Origin: Vandiemenella viatica
Lineage: Eukaryota; Arthropoda; Insecta; Orthoptera; Morabidae
Assembly: GCA_031002005.1 (NCBI GenBank)
Contig: JARYHS010008074.1
Location: 279,001,930-279,065,929, forward strand
Length of the DNA: 64,000 nucleotides
Reading direction: 5' to 3'
Part shown: in pieces, positions 11,624 through 22,925 of the stretch
Layout of the letters: every line of letters begins with the position of its first letter
Numbering within the stretch: position 1 is the stretch's first letter
The notes under the pieces: model-generated
Told to the model about the DNA's origin: nothing
Database searches by the model: none
What the model saw: the letters and a program-made list of their open reading frames with translations, nothing else
Position numbers and translations under genes: made by a program

Positions 11624-12949
11624 TAATTATATACAATGCATATATCTTTCACGATCTTGAAATATGAATAAAATGGGTTGACATCAAATTCATAAACAAA
11701 CGAAATTGTCAAGGTTCACACTAAAGGAGTCTACTTATTTATCAATTAATTATTTTTGCATTTAAGAAACATGGAAACTATTTCCTGAATGCCAACTTCT
11801 TGAAAGAGATGTTTACATTTGTCTAGTGGCTACTATGGAGATCTTTTTCCTTTTAATTATTTATTCATACATTCGTTGAGATCTCTTTCACTTCACTGGA
11901 ATATAATTAAATAATCTTCCAAGATAACGGGTGCATAGAGGTATACTTAAGCGATTCCCACAATCGAATATTGTAACGATCAGTCCACAACGTGGAAGAA
12001 AACCTACAAATTCAATTAAATGCGAGGAAAAACTAAAAAAAAAAAGGGTAATGGAACCAGTAGAAATGCTCCAAAAATTCTCCCCTATATTTTAAGGTTA
12101 GCTTTAACCAACTTAAATCTAATTTGATTAAATTTTGCGCCGATCCGTGCACCATGCTGACGTGGCCCTGCATCAGCAAGAAACCACAACGATCTAACAA
12201 AAATCCCAAATGGAAGAATTATGACTGTTACCTAGCTACACATGTCTGGGAGTATGGCGTTTCCCTACAACAATGAATTTTACTAAAACTACTTCATCAA
12301 GCTTCCCAAATTATGCAAATTATTCAGAATAATCCCTTTTAATTTACTAGACTAATCAATCTCATATCCTTCGTTTTCTTTTTTATTAATTAATCCATTA
12401 ATCTTTCTCACGGAATTATGTTATTTAACAACATATTTAGCGTGTTTCGCCTCCAGTTTGCTGTTCGCGCGGATTTTACCAATGTTCCTGCGCTAACGTT
12501 TTACAAGTTTTTGAACCCAGGACCTCTGTTTAACTTCTATGTAATTACGTTATTTCAGTTTCTTTATTTGTAGAGTTTCACCTGAGTTTCTTTTCTGGAA
12601 GTTGTACTCAGCGTCCTTGTAATCGTGCCAATAATTCTTGAAAAAAATAAATAAATCTATTTAAGCTAAATTGTGTTGGCATGTGACAATGCGTCCCAAG
12701 TATTTAGATTCAGATGTCTGTTCCAAGCAGAAACCCTCCAAACATATTTTAAACTCTATCATATGTTTCTCTCTCTTGGTTTTAATTTTAAAGATTTCAC
12801 AGATAAATATTTTGGCTATAGATATTTTTGTAAATTTAGAGGTTTATGTAGATCGATTTGCTATAAAAACAGAAATCACAGCACATCACAAGTCTTAATT
12901 AAAATCCCCACCATATCTGAGACACTTAATTAAAATCCTCCGGTCGTGT
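11624..12949. other. AT-rich non-coding stretch
   Basis: No coding region or repeat that I can support. Two overlapping short frames at 12671-12933 look like chance. Confidence 0.45.
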
Positions 12950-13165
12950 GATTCAGTGAGCGAGCTCGTCTGCCCTGTGCCCAGCGGGCAGGAAGCGCTC
13001 TCCGTATTCGGCGATGCGGCCCACAAACAAATCACGGGCGCCAGCTGGCGTGCCGTACGTGACGGACACGGCGCGGCGCCAAGTCACGGCTGCCCGGCTC
13101 CCGGCTCAAATAAAATGGCCAAAATTAATTACAGCTCAAATCACGTCACATGTGGGACCTGACTT
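12950..13165. other. CpG-rich island
   Basis: A GC-rich, CpG-dense block (for example GACACGGCGCGGCGCCAAG) bordered on both sides by AATTAA-rich DNA. Short open frames on the plus strand (12956-13162, 13014-13250) show no recognisable motif. Candidate regulatory or conserved non-coding segment; no assignment. Confidence 0.3.
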
Positions 13166-13586
13166 TTTTCCTACGTGCACGTTCGCTATTTCTCACACCT
13201 ATCGCCACTGCCCAACAATGTTGCGGTTCACGCATTTGACTGTTAATTAAGGTAACTGAAAGTCATATGGAAGTACTGTCGGAGAAAACATTTCAACTCT
13301 ACTTTGTTCCAGCCTTCACAATTGCACATTTTACTCACTTTACTGTGACGAGTAATGTTTCAAATGGGGACTGGACTCGACTTAACGTTAGGTAGGAGAG
13401 AAGATAAAGCAAATGAAGCACATATTTGATACGACGTGACAAAAGCGGTTAATTTACAAAAACAAGTAAGCAATGCAAATTTATGATACTCTTGGACTCA
13501 TTGTTAACTGAAACAGGACCCAACGAGTCGTACTTGACTCATACAGGCTAGACGGTTTTTCTAAAGTCATTCGTTCCTTTGTTTTA

Positions 13587-13785
13587 CGCCTCGTCGACGT
13601 CTAGGTCATTAAAGGCGGGATGGAATTGGGGACAAGGAACGGGAAAGAATTCGGCCATGGCCTTTTTGAGGGAAGCATCCCGGCATTTGCCTGAGTGATT
13701 TGGGGAATCCATGGAAAACCCAAATCTGGATGCCCCGACGGGAATTCGAACCGGCGTCCTTCCACCACGATCGGTCATTCGTTCC
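13587..13785 (-). mobile_element. tRNA-derived SINE, family A (copy 1)
   Basis: On the minus strand this carries the shared family body: a Pol III B-box-like GGTTCGAATTCCCG, then an ATCCAGATTTGGGTTTTCC block, the CCATGGCCGAATTC block and a tail ending near GAGGCGTAAAAC. About 36 bases of the tRNA-like head (anticodon-arm region), present in the complete copy at 25982-26226, are missing here. The minus-strand open frame is spurious. Confidence 0.8.
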
Positions 13786-14250
13786 TATTACTTACGTGGC
13801 AAGGTTGTGGTGAAACTTGCTGGACTGTCTGTGGTTCTTCGGAAGACCGAGCGTGGACTATGGGGACCATGGAAATTTATCAGGTGTCGTGTCTTGCGGT
13901 CACTGCTCGTTCAATGGGTTTTAACTCTTATCAAACAGAGGAGATGGGATATCATCAATTTGGGTACTACTTCTGAACTGTTACCACCAAAAAATCACAG
14001 TAATCCAGAACTTTTGCCTCAACTAAACTTCAAAGATTATGTCAGTCTTCGTAAAAAATTAAAATGAAAAAGCAGATTTGCATTCAACCTCACAAATTAC
14101 AAGCCTCTGATGCGTAGCATACCTGGATTTTGTTGCAGGAAAACTAATTTTATATTCCGCATATCAGCTGGCAGAAGGCACAGAGTCTTTCGCATACGCA
14201 CAAGCGAGTCCCAAAGATTGTGTTTTGCTTCGATTAGTACACGCTAATAT

Positions 14251-14530
14251 TACAAGCGGCTTCAGTGATTAAGTGTGTGACTGAAGAGCGAAAGATCACC
14301 GGTTCGAATCTCTGCCTTGGTGGGGATTTCATAAATCCTTAAACCAACCCCCACCTTTCTGTCTAATGTGAAGCACGCAAACCGCTTCCATTATTCCAAT
14401 TCCACATTAAATTGTACGTCCTCTCTAGAGCTTACAACATCCAAAGTAAATTCAAGCCAATCGAAGGCTAAATGTGGTCCTAGTTGGCCCAGACAAATAG
14501 GCGTATATACACTTCCTTAATGTTTTTTTT
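14251..14530 (+). mobile_element. Candidate tRNA-derived SINE, family B
   Basis: A tRNA-like head is visible: an A-box-like AGTGATTAAGTG, then GCGAAAGATCACCGGTTCGAATC with a perfect B box (GGTTCGAATC). It is followed by ~220 bases of unrelated body ending near a T-run at 14521-14532. It lacks the family A body. A related, more decayed head appears at 62930-63000 on the minus strand. Confidence 0.5.
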
Positions 14531-14539
14531 TTCACTTCC

Positions 14540-17395
14540 TGCAACGGTTTAGGAACATTACAAAAGTATTTTATTTTATTTAGTATTTTAACGTAGAAGT
14601 AACAATATTTACAAGTGTCTTCTGCTTGTTAAGAGTTTTTTTTAGAAGGAAAATGGCAGTAAAAAATCCCTAGCTCTACCATGGGATAGCACTAGAAAAA
14701 CATTACGTTTGTGGGTTCTTAAAATTAATTGTATCCTCGTGATTAGTTAATATTAACAACGCTGTTTACGCCTAAATCTTAATTTCTCTTACATTCAATT
14801 CACTTATTTTTGTCTAATATCCCTGATTACGGCAGCCTAATATCCGCTCCACTAAATTATCTTCCCATCTAATGTTCTGTCCCCTTCCAGTTATAATTAA
14901 AGTATCCATGTTTTGAGTTGATTACTTACCAAGTATATTACTTAGGTCGACTAATGAGATTTTGGATCAAAGGTGGAAATAGAGGCTCTTTAAATAAAAT
15001 AAAAAAGTCACAATTTATTTGAGAACAAAAGCATGAATACATAAATTCTCTTATACTGTGGAAAATTTATTGAAAACAAATTAAACTATTGACATTAACG
15101 TGAAGTGGTCTTAAATGAATCGCTTGATGTTATGACTGCTTTGTGGATAATTATAATTATTATTCGTTACGCTTGTCACAGAGACATCAGCTGTTTGTTG
15201 CATGTGTCGCCACCCATCAGGCATGCTCAGGGAGGGTGCACGGGTGTCGATTGATACGTGTTGAAGGTGGGTGGTGTCCGCCCCTTCTTGTTACGCCAGG
15301 ACCAGCTCGTTTCCCACAGTCTGCTCTCAAGACTGGGCAGATGTTCTTTACGGCGCCCCCGGCGCGGCGGTACTGCACCAGCAGCCATGTTTGCTCCCAA
15401 CTGTCGTATTACTGCCCGGACATTTTAGCGACAGTGCATAACAGGAATAAAATACCATAGAGTGCGCTAACTAGCCAATCCACATCGCTGTAATGCAGAA
15501 ACTTCATTTGACTGGTGCACGTGATTACGAAGGGTTTATCTTGGAAAATCCCAATGTGTCCACAGCTAGTAACAATTTTACCATGACTCAATGAGTATCC
15601 TCAGTTGATCTGGGACTGTTGTTTCGGAAACTTATCTGCTCTAGAGGATGCTCGTCTGCCTACTGACATGAGTGATGGATGCTTCAGTTCGACGCCGGAT
15701 TCATGTATGTTTTTAGTTTTCAAGATGAGAAATGTCTAGCCTTTAAACTCCATCCACAATAGGTACTTGTGGATTGTGGCTGTCTCTCTGTCCACTGAGA
15801 GGACTGGCATCATTAATTTATTTCGGTTCAGGTGCATGATACTAGACATTGCAGGGCTACCATTATATAGGAGACATTTCTGGGCAACATGTTGGCTGTA
15901 ATTTTACATGTCGATACCAAATCCTATGGCTTACTCTAGTCCCAACGCGCTAGTACAAATGAATAATGAAAAATTGAAGTGTACGTGTGCAGTATGCCTT
16001 ACTGTTTTATTTCTTTAGGGTATAAATTTTATTTTATTACGTCGTACATGTTGTTTCCATCGTAAGGGCATGTGAAGGTCAACAGTTGCTGACGAGATTA
16101 GTGAACCACTAATCCTTTTATTCAGATATATTATATGAAATATGCTAATGTACAGTCTTAATTAAGTAGATATTTCAAAAATTGTTTCAATCCATAGGGA
16201 CGTCAATTAATTGTTGTCCTTTCCTCATATACTCGTGTTAAATTCCTTCTGAATTATAGTTAATATTTGAGTTATTATTTTTTTTATTGGGATTAAATAC
16301 AGGACGCAAGTTGGGTGGGATAATTCCATTACAAATATAAACTGAATTTAACATCAATTACGAACATTTGTTCATGAATGAATTATATCAACTAGTGATC
16401 GCCCAGCGGTCGAAATTCAACCGTATTTCATTCAGTTGTTTAGTTTCTTTCATGAAAGAGTAATAATCATTATTGAATTTGTTCTATTGCGTTTGGTGTG
16501 AGCATAGATATATTATATACTGTATACCCTGACGTCGTTTTCTGCGAGCGTGTACGAATACGTTATTAGAATGTGTTGTTTGGCTTAATTCTCTGCATTA
16601 CCTATAAAATTAAAACGATACACTCCACGCGTGACTGTATGCTAAATTTGAGCTTCTGAACTAACCATAGCAAATGATTAAATGTATTTATCGATGGTTC
16701 ATTTGAATTTAAAATATTCATTTTGACTTAAGGCCGGAAAAATGCTTTAGCTTTATGAAAGATGAAGCAAATGTAGTCCTTTCACCTGAAGTGACTTCTA
16801 AATCGAAATGTTTTGCATTGCGAAACCTGCATTATAAATTCGAAACTGTAAAAATTTCGTGGAATGACATTCAGTGCGCATTTAAATGTATCTATCAAAA
16901 CAATTTTATGTGTTCGCTATTTAAATTTGGTCCCTAGTATCATTTTGAAATTCACGCAAATAAGTATTCCTTATTTCTTCTCTCTCTCTCTCTAATGAAA
17001 TTACTGAAATTAAAAAATCAAAAGACACTTAACCAAAGATTAACACTTTAAATAATCAAGTGACCATATAGTATGTGGCAGAATAACTACATTCCTTTTC
17101 GAAGTATTCCTTTTATAAGTTCAAAGATTCATCTCTACTTTATGCTAGTCTTTCGTTTTACCAAAGACTACACAGTGTCTCAATGGTGGAAATTAACGTC
17201 AGAACGTTTTCTCCGGTCCTATTTCACGCACACACATACGTTCGCAAATTAATTTTTTTATTTGAATAATCTATTTGTAACATGTAATAACTATGCTTAT
17301 TATATTTTTTACTTTACTGCTGCCTAAGATTACAGACATCGGCAGATTCCCTTACCACTAAAAAAAAAAAAAAAAAGGCAAACAATGCAATGAAT
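14540..17395. other. Non-coding stretch
   Basis: Nearly 3 kb without a gene that I can support. A possible decayed tRNA-like head lies at 15640-15705 (degenerate B box in CAGTTCGACGCC). There is a short CT microsatellite at 16978-16993 and an A-run near 17361-17376. Confidence 0.45.
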
Positions 17396-17396
17396 T

Positions 17397-17570
17397 TTTA
17401 TTTAATTTGACATACCTGTAACACATATTATACATAGATTTTAGCTTTCTGCACCTCTTCTCCATATAAACTATGCGAAATCTCACACTTCTCCGTGCGC
17501 AGAATATTCTTAAAAATGTATCATAAGTTTTCGCTTAGCGTATTAATATATAGATACTATGTAAGTTAAG
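17397..17570 (+). repeat. Flanking direct repeat, left copy
   Basis: About 170 bases that recur in direct orientation at 24302-24475 at roughly 85-90% identity by eye. The shared core includes CTTCTCCATATAAACT, CTCACACTTCTCCGTGCG and ATAAGTTTTCGCTTAGCG. The two copies bracket the LTR element at 17661-24188 but are not part of it. Confidence 0.75.
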
Positions 17571-17660
17571 AGATTAAGATCGACTATTTTGTTTCACCAA
17601 AGACCACAAAGTACGCCACCTAACAGCTAAAAAATTTAGCTTTCTGTGTTTCTTTAAGTT

Positions 17661-18927
17661 TGTAGCAGAATGACCAAATATGGGTCATTCCGTACATTTT
17701 TATATATATTATTTTGCATATTTTTATATATAAAAAGAATAGAGAGGAATTATCGGAGAGAATTGTCAGTGTGTTTGTGGCACCTGTCCTAGACGCGCCA
17801 GAAGGTCGCGGCAGCCTGGCGGCGGCCAGGGACAATGGACACCAGCTACCCTTCTCACGCAGTCGGTCAGGCGTATAATCCCTTAGCTCCGGGGAAACGG
17901 TAAACTAAGGTGAACAAACTACCCGAGCCCAAGTTTTACGAACGGGGAATTTCGGAGGTCACAGGTGACGGAAATGTCCGAGGCTATCCCGAGTTCACCC
18001 GAGTCGAGGAAGACAAGGTTCGCCTATCGTGACAGCCGAAGGGAGGAGCTTAAAAATGGCAGAACCAATCGACAGAGACGTTCCTTTGCATTTTGTAACG
18101 ATGGTGTATTTTTTTTCATGTACACCACGAGTGACGAGAGGAGGCTTTTTCCGGCGGACGCTGGAGAGGACTTGGCTCCGAGCCTTCAGACGAGAAGGAG
18201 TGGATCTTCCGAAGCTGGAGATCGCTCTTGGCTTCGCACCTGAGGGTCAATAAGCGTGCCTTGTACAGTGAGGTCACTGTGCACGCATCCATTACGCTTG
18301 CACGGACGTGGTGCATTGTCCGCTATAGCCAAGGGGCTATAGTAATTCCGCCGTCGCGGGAAATACATCGCCGTCACGGTAATCATCCTACAAGTGCAGT
18401 GTGGTACTTTTATTCGGTCATTGAGTACAGCCCTGTAACGACCACTGAATGATTAGGAGTTCTCGCACCCCCAAATATTGAGCTAGCTGGGGCAGACTTT
18501 CTTAAAGCCACACTTGGTGGATAATATAAATTATCCTGGCGCCCGGCATTTGAGATTGAATACAGTTGATGCCAATACTGTGTTTGATTTATGGTTCCCG
18601 ATCATTGTGAAGGGAACTTTCATTTAAAAAAATCAAGTGTGTAGCTTTCTCGCTTGCCAATTAACATTGGGAGTTTGTTTAAAGATTAATGTAAAGGTGG
18701 TTGTGTTTTAATGCTTTGTTTATTTGTTAATATGTATTGGCAATTGTAAGAAGAGGCTTTGCATAGTTCTTTTTATCATATTTCAATGTGTCAATGTTAA
18801 CGATAAATAAGCCTCGCCTGTACGCCATTATGAGTACCCAATAAATTAGCGGCCTAAGGTTTCTTTTAATATAATAAAAAAGAAGTAAAAGGTTTTCACC
18901 CATACCTCCCAAGGCTTAACCGCCACA
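17661..18927 (+). repeat. 5' LTR of gag-only element
   Basis: It begins TGTAGCAG and ends CCACA (TG...CA). Immediately inside the left end is a perfect 8-bp inverted repeat (GAATGACC ... GGTCATTC, 17668-17690). A second perfect 7-bp arm pair (TATAGCC ... GGCTATA) sits near 18325-18342. A TATA-like GATAATATAAATTATC lies near 18521-18537, within a palindrome. A polyadenylation signal AATAAA is at 18840-18845. Open frames inside (17965-18253, 18116-18386) recur identically in the 3' LTR and show no known domain. Confidence 0.92.
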
Positions 18928-18929
18928 AT

Positions 18930-18947
18930 TGGCGCCCAACGTGGGGC
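18930..18947 (+). promoter_or_regulatory. Primer-binding site, tRNA-Lys type
   Basis: TGGCGCCCAACGTGGGGC starts two bases after the 5' LTR. It matches the 18-base site that is complementary to the 3' end of tRNA-Lys(1,2) in several retroelements. The position and length are those expected for minus-strand primer binding. Confidence 0.88.
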
Positions 18948-19528
18948 TTCGATTTAATTTAATCAAGTGATTTAAAAATATCTCAATGACTGGGTTTTAA
19001 AAGTACACACTGTTCTGGCTATTTTCAAATTTTTGTGTAGCTTGCATATTTTTGTGTTTTTTATTAACGTTCAATTTGCTCATGTTTTCATGTTGCTTTG
19101 ATTATTTGAACAATCCATTCATAATTTTTCAATGATTATGGGAGTTTGTTTTTCAAAACACTCCATTTGTAATTGAAATTGATGTGTTTGTGCAGAGTGT
19201 TCTGTCCACGTGCACTTGGATGTGTTGTGTTCATGACGGCGTTGCTTGATATTTGTTGTGTTCTGTTTTGCAAAATCTGTGGTTGCAATTTTATTTTTTT
19301 TATTGCATGTTTGTGATGCAAAATTTGCTGAATTTTTGTATTGAATCGCGGGATTGATGTTAGATTTTCTATTTGATTTCGTGCTGAGCGGGGATTTTGT
19401 GTATTTCTGTGATTTATTTCGTTTGTTTGCGGGAGTTTCGTGTTTGCTATTGTAGATTCTGTTAATGAAGCTTAGATCCGGGATTGTTTTTAATAGAAAA
19501 TTTATCGGTAATTTCGGGAAGTAGTGAG

Positions 19529-20944
19529 ATGATGAATGAATTAAATTCAGAGACAATGCATCAACGAACTATGGCAGAAACTGATACGAATACAAATGTT
19601 GATTTAGCTTCTGAAGCGGGTTATAGCTCTCAATCTACAACAATCATGGGAGAGACAGAAATGGAAAATTTTCCAAATATCTCTGATAGAATCACAGGAA
19701 ATGTCTCAGCTCCACCCATGGCTAAAAACACCCACAATCCAGAAAACACTACACCAGTTCCACAAGAAAACATACTACAATTGGGCAATATGATGGCGAT
19801 GATGATGGCGCAAATGGCACAATATCAGAAATCCAATGAGGATAGGCAGTCACAGTTGCAAGCGTCACAAAACCAAATGCAGTCACAGTTGTCAGAGAAA
19901 ATCGATGCACTTGACAAGAAGCATGAGACCACTCTCAGGATGGTTGAAGAACGACTGTCCAGCTTTCAAGGGCAGATCTCGGAAGAGGTGAAGAGTTTTA
20001 AAGCTAGCATTAGGTCGGACGTCAATAGTTTGTCCCAGACCACAGATAAATTAGCTAAAACTTGTGACTCGTTGAAGATTTCAAACGATGAGTTATGTAA
20101 ACGTTTAGAGTCCACTAACCAGTCAGTTGAAAGAACGCGAGCTGAAAGCAGTGCGAACCTCGGACAAATTTCCGAATTTGTACATTCAGTCAAGGACCAA
20201 ACCGAGGCTAAGTTCACGAAAGTGAACACTGAAATCGAAGTTCTGTCTGGTTCAATCGAACAGATTAAAGACGGTCAGAAAGAGCTTCAGATTTCACAAG
20301 AGAAGTTTGTACAGGATACAGGATCTAAGTTGTCCTTATTTGAAAAGAAAATAAGCAACTTAAATGATTCTTGCGCGAGTGGTGGATCGATAAATGCAAC
20401 GTGTCGACATTACGCTGTCAGCAATGTCGAGTTAAAGATTCCACGGTTTGGCTCACGCAAAAATATCAATCCAAAAGCATATATTTCTGAGCTTGACAGG
20501 TATTTTGATATAAAGGGAGTGCCGGAAACAGCGAAATTGCTGATCATTGAACATTCATTTTTTGAAACGGACCGCCCATGGCTGTTGCTAGCTTACCAAC
20601 CCGGTATGTCGTACGATGAATTCAAAGAGTTATTTTTACGGACCTTCTGGTCCACAAAGATACAAAATCAGGCAAGGCTAAAGCTTTATCAGAGCAGGTA
20701 TGACCCGCAGGTCAACGACTCGATGGAAAATTACGTCGAGAGACTAGTCATACAGTCGAGATATTTTGACGTGTCTATGTCGTCAGACGGCGAATTTATT
20801 GACGCAGTCGTCACGCATTTTAGTCCTCACGTACAGGCTCATATAAATCCTGTGCTGATTCGCACCATTCCGGAGTTGCTGGATACTTTGAAGAATTTGG
20901 ACGCTATTGGTCAGCGGGCAATGAACGCTAAAAACGCGAGATGA
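19529..20944 (+). CDS. gag: Gag-like protein of LTR retrotransposon
   Basis: Predicted 471 residues from the ATG at 19529; the frame is open 15 codons further upstream but without an ATG. The N-terminal ~70 residues are polar. Residues ~85-290 are rich in Q, E, K, S and L with heptad-like spacing and are probably a long coiled coil. From about residue 300, the segment beginning NVELKIPRFGSRKNINPKAY and continuing through DEFKELFLRTFWSTK and ENYVERLVIQSRYFD resembles the retrotransposon Gag capsid domain, with its conserved FW and Y..RL positions. No CCHC knuckle is present. The intact frame implies recent activity or constraint. The product would form the particle that packages the element RNA. 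A basic C-terminal extension lies in the +1 frame just downstream. Confidence 0.85.
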   Translation: MMNELNSETMHQRTMAETDTNTNVDLASEAGYSSQSTTIMGETEMENFPNISDRITGNVSAPPMAKNTHNPENTTPVPQENILQLGNMMAMMMAQMAQYQKSNEDRQSQLQASQNQMQSQLSEKIDALDKKHETTLRMVEERLSSFQGQISEEVKSFKASIRSDVNSLSQTTDKLAKTCDSLKISNDELCKRLESTNQSVERTRAESSANLGQISEFVHSVKDQTEAKFTKVNTEIEVLSGSIEQIKDGQKELQISQEKFVQDTGSKLSLFEKKISNLNDSCASGGSINATCRHYAVSNVELKIPRFGSRKNINPKAYISELDRYFDIKGVPETAKLLIIEHSFFETDRPWLLLAYQPGMSYDEFKELFLRTFWSTKIQNQARLKLYQSRYDPQVNDSMENYVERLVIQSRYFDVSMSSDGEFIDAVVTHFSPHVQAHINPVLIRTIPELLDTLKNLDAIGQRAMNAKNAR

Positions 20945-21137
20945 GAAAGCTTCGGGACAAAAGGAGTCGGAACTAAATTCCCACGGTGACTATTCAAAAC
21001 AAGGAAAGGATCATCGAAACAAGCGTTGGAAGGGAAACGACGGAAAACCCTACCAACAAGACGGACGAGTTCCGTGGAAAAATGAAGGCCACAGAGAAAA
21101 TAACGGGCAATCTTACGTAAAGACGGTTCCGAAATGA
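20940..21137 (+). CDS. +1-frame basic extension overlapping the gag stop
   Basis: Starting at GAT 20940, overlapping the gag TGA at 20942-20944, the +1 frame stays open for 65 codons to the TGA at 21135-21137. It encodes a very hydrophilic, Lys/Arg/Gly/Asn-rich peptide with segments such as KRWKGNDGKPYQQDGRVPWK. This composition suits a Gag nucleocapsid-like tail. It could be reached by +1 frameshifting, or gag may have lost one base. It has no start codon of its own near the 5' end. Confidence 0.45.
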   Translation, partial: DEKASGQKESELNSHGDYSKQGKDHRNKRWKGNDGKPYQQDGRVPWKNEGHRENNGQSYVKTVPK

Positions 21138-22925
21138 ATGCGGTCACGGTAGTAGAAGCTCGGCCCGAACTCCAAGCCGAACAATAATTATCACTATCGG
21201 TTCAAAAAAAAAAGTACAGGTGCTTGTACAGTTTGTAACCGGGAATTTTAGTTGAATAGTTTGAAATGTAAATATAAATTTTGTATAACAAATAAATAGA
21301 TTTAATAGCAAAAGGAAGCTGTGTCGCGCAGATGTTGTGGATGCAAATTTGAAGTTGTTAAACGCGGATACCGTTAAGTTTTGTCGTGTTCGGAACAACA
21401 CCTGACACAGATATTCCAAGAACTGCTACTACAGGAGAGCCTTTGTTTGGTAAGAGGGTCCCCTCAGGTAGAAGCAGCCTCTTCAATGGGACCTACCCAT
21501 TAACGAGCAAAGACTGAAACGCTTATTCGCCGGTTGCTCATTGTATGGAACATATGTTTTGCTGGTTACGGCAAGAATGAATTCCGCATTCGGAATTTTA
21601 AATGCTTGCTTTACATTTCCGAACTTTATATTTTGCCCACGTGAATTTTTTATAGTCAAATTGACTTTCACGATGTTTAGTGGACGTGATTGGATAAAAG
21701 TCCTGAAATTTTAAATGATTTCCTGTGCCGTAAAAATTGATATGCAGTCGCGGGTAAAATGAAACGCTGTTGTTGCTCCCAACCTCTTATCTTCGCGATC
21801 AGAATTCATCTAACAGCGACACACATGTTGTGATATGCTTTCCAAGAATATTCTGTGACATAAACCAAAAGATTTCAACGTTTTGTGATGAATCAGGTCG
21901 ATGTAACGTTCATACCGCTAGGTTGTTACATGGTATTTTTCTGGGCAGAAGCTTGCAGCGAGCGCGGTGTCGCTTTGTCTGTAGTTGGTCAAAGATCTAA
22001 AGTTATCTTGCCAACATGTTTTAGCTTCCTTTTTTTTGTGTGTCTATTAAAGGGTGGCGTACTTGCCGTGAATAATGCCCATAGAACACGAAATTCTTGC
22101 CGGAAAGAGTTTTTCAAATTGTGCTGGTCATCACAGGAATAAGGAATCCTAAGTTGAATGATTACAGGAACACTGGCGAGTTATCGCGACACTTTGCTGT
22201 TATTTTGTTAACGGTTGAGCAAGGTCAAAGGGGAGTAAGTTACAGCTGATTGCATTTGTAAAGGCTAAATGGAAACATTTTGTCCACGGGATGAGTTCAA
22301 TAATTCAGCTAACTGTTCATGTTAAGGTAATTATCTTTGATACTAACGTCAGTTAAAAGGAATGTTGATTTTTATTTCAGTTGGTTTCATTTCGTTCATT
22401 AATCTGGCATTCATTGGCGGTAGAAGCGTCATGAACACACGCAGAAAAGTTGACAAGTTCGGGCATGTAGATTAAAATAGAGGTTTACTAGCCATTTGCA
22501 GTAATTGCAATTTTGACTTGTTTGAGAGATAACAACAGTAACTTCATGTGCATTTTTTTATATTATGTTTATCATGTTTTTTTCCTGTATGTTTCAGCCT
22601 GTGTACATATTGTCTTATTTTATCTATAGCTACTTGTGTATAGATTTAAGAATGATTGGTTCTCGCTAAGGCTCTGCTTCAGGCTACATGTAAATCCTTT
22701 GTAAGAAAATGGCCGGAACAATTCCTATTCGCTACGCGTGTAATTTCCTTGCAGGGTAATAACTTGATTTTATAATCACGAGCGGAAGGGATACAGTGAA
22801 AACCAAAGCTTCAAATATTGTTTACTATAGATGATTATATCAGATCATTAAGTACATTGAAATTATGGTTATTGTATTAAAATTATCGTATTAGACAATA
22901 ATTTTAAAATTAACTGGGTGGCATA
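21138..22925 (+). other. Non-coding 3' interior of gag-only LTR element
   Basis: About 1.8 kb between gag and the 3' LTR. I looked for DTG protease, YxDD reverse transcriptase, RNase H and HHCC integrase signatures in the six frames and found none; all open frames are under 100 codons. The final bases before the LTR, ACTGGGTGGCATA (22913-22925), are a weak polypurine-tract candidate. Confidence 0.65.

Noticed and set aside
13584..13976. Short frames with peptides such as GIRTGVLPPRS and GRTPVRIPVGAS
   Set aside because: These are translations of the SINE family A body and recur at every copy.
17965..18452. Several open frames inside the 5' LTR, repeated at 23231-23718
   Set aside because: They are identical in both LTRs, overlap each other in many frames and match no known protein. 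The GC-rich part of the LTR simply lacks stops.
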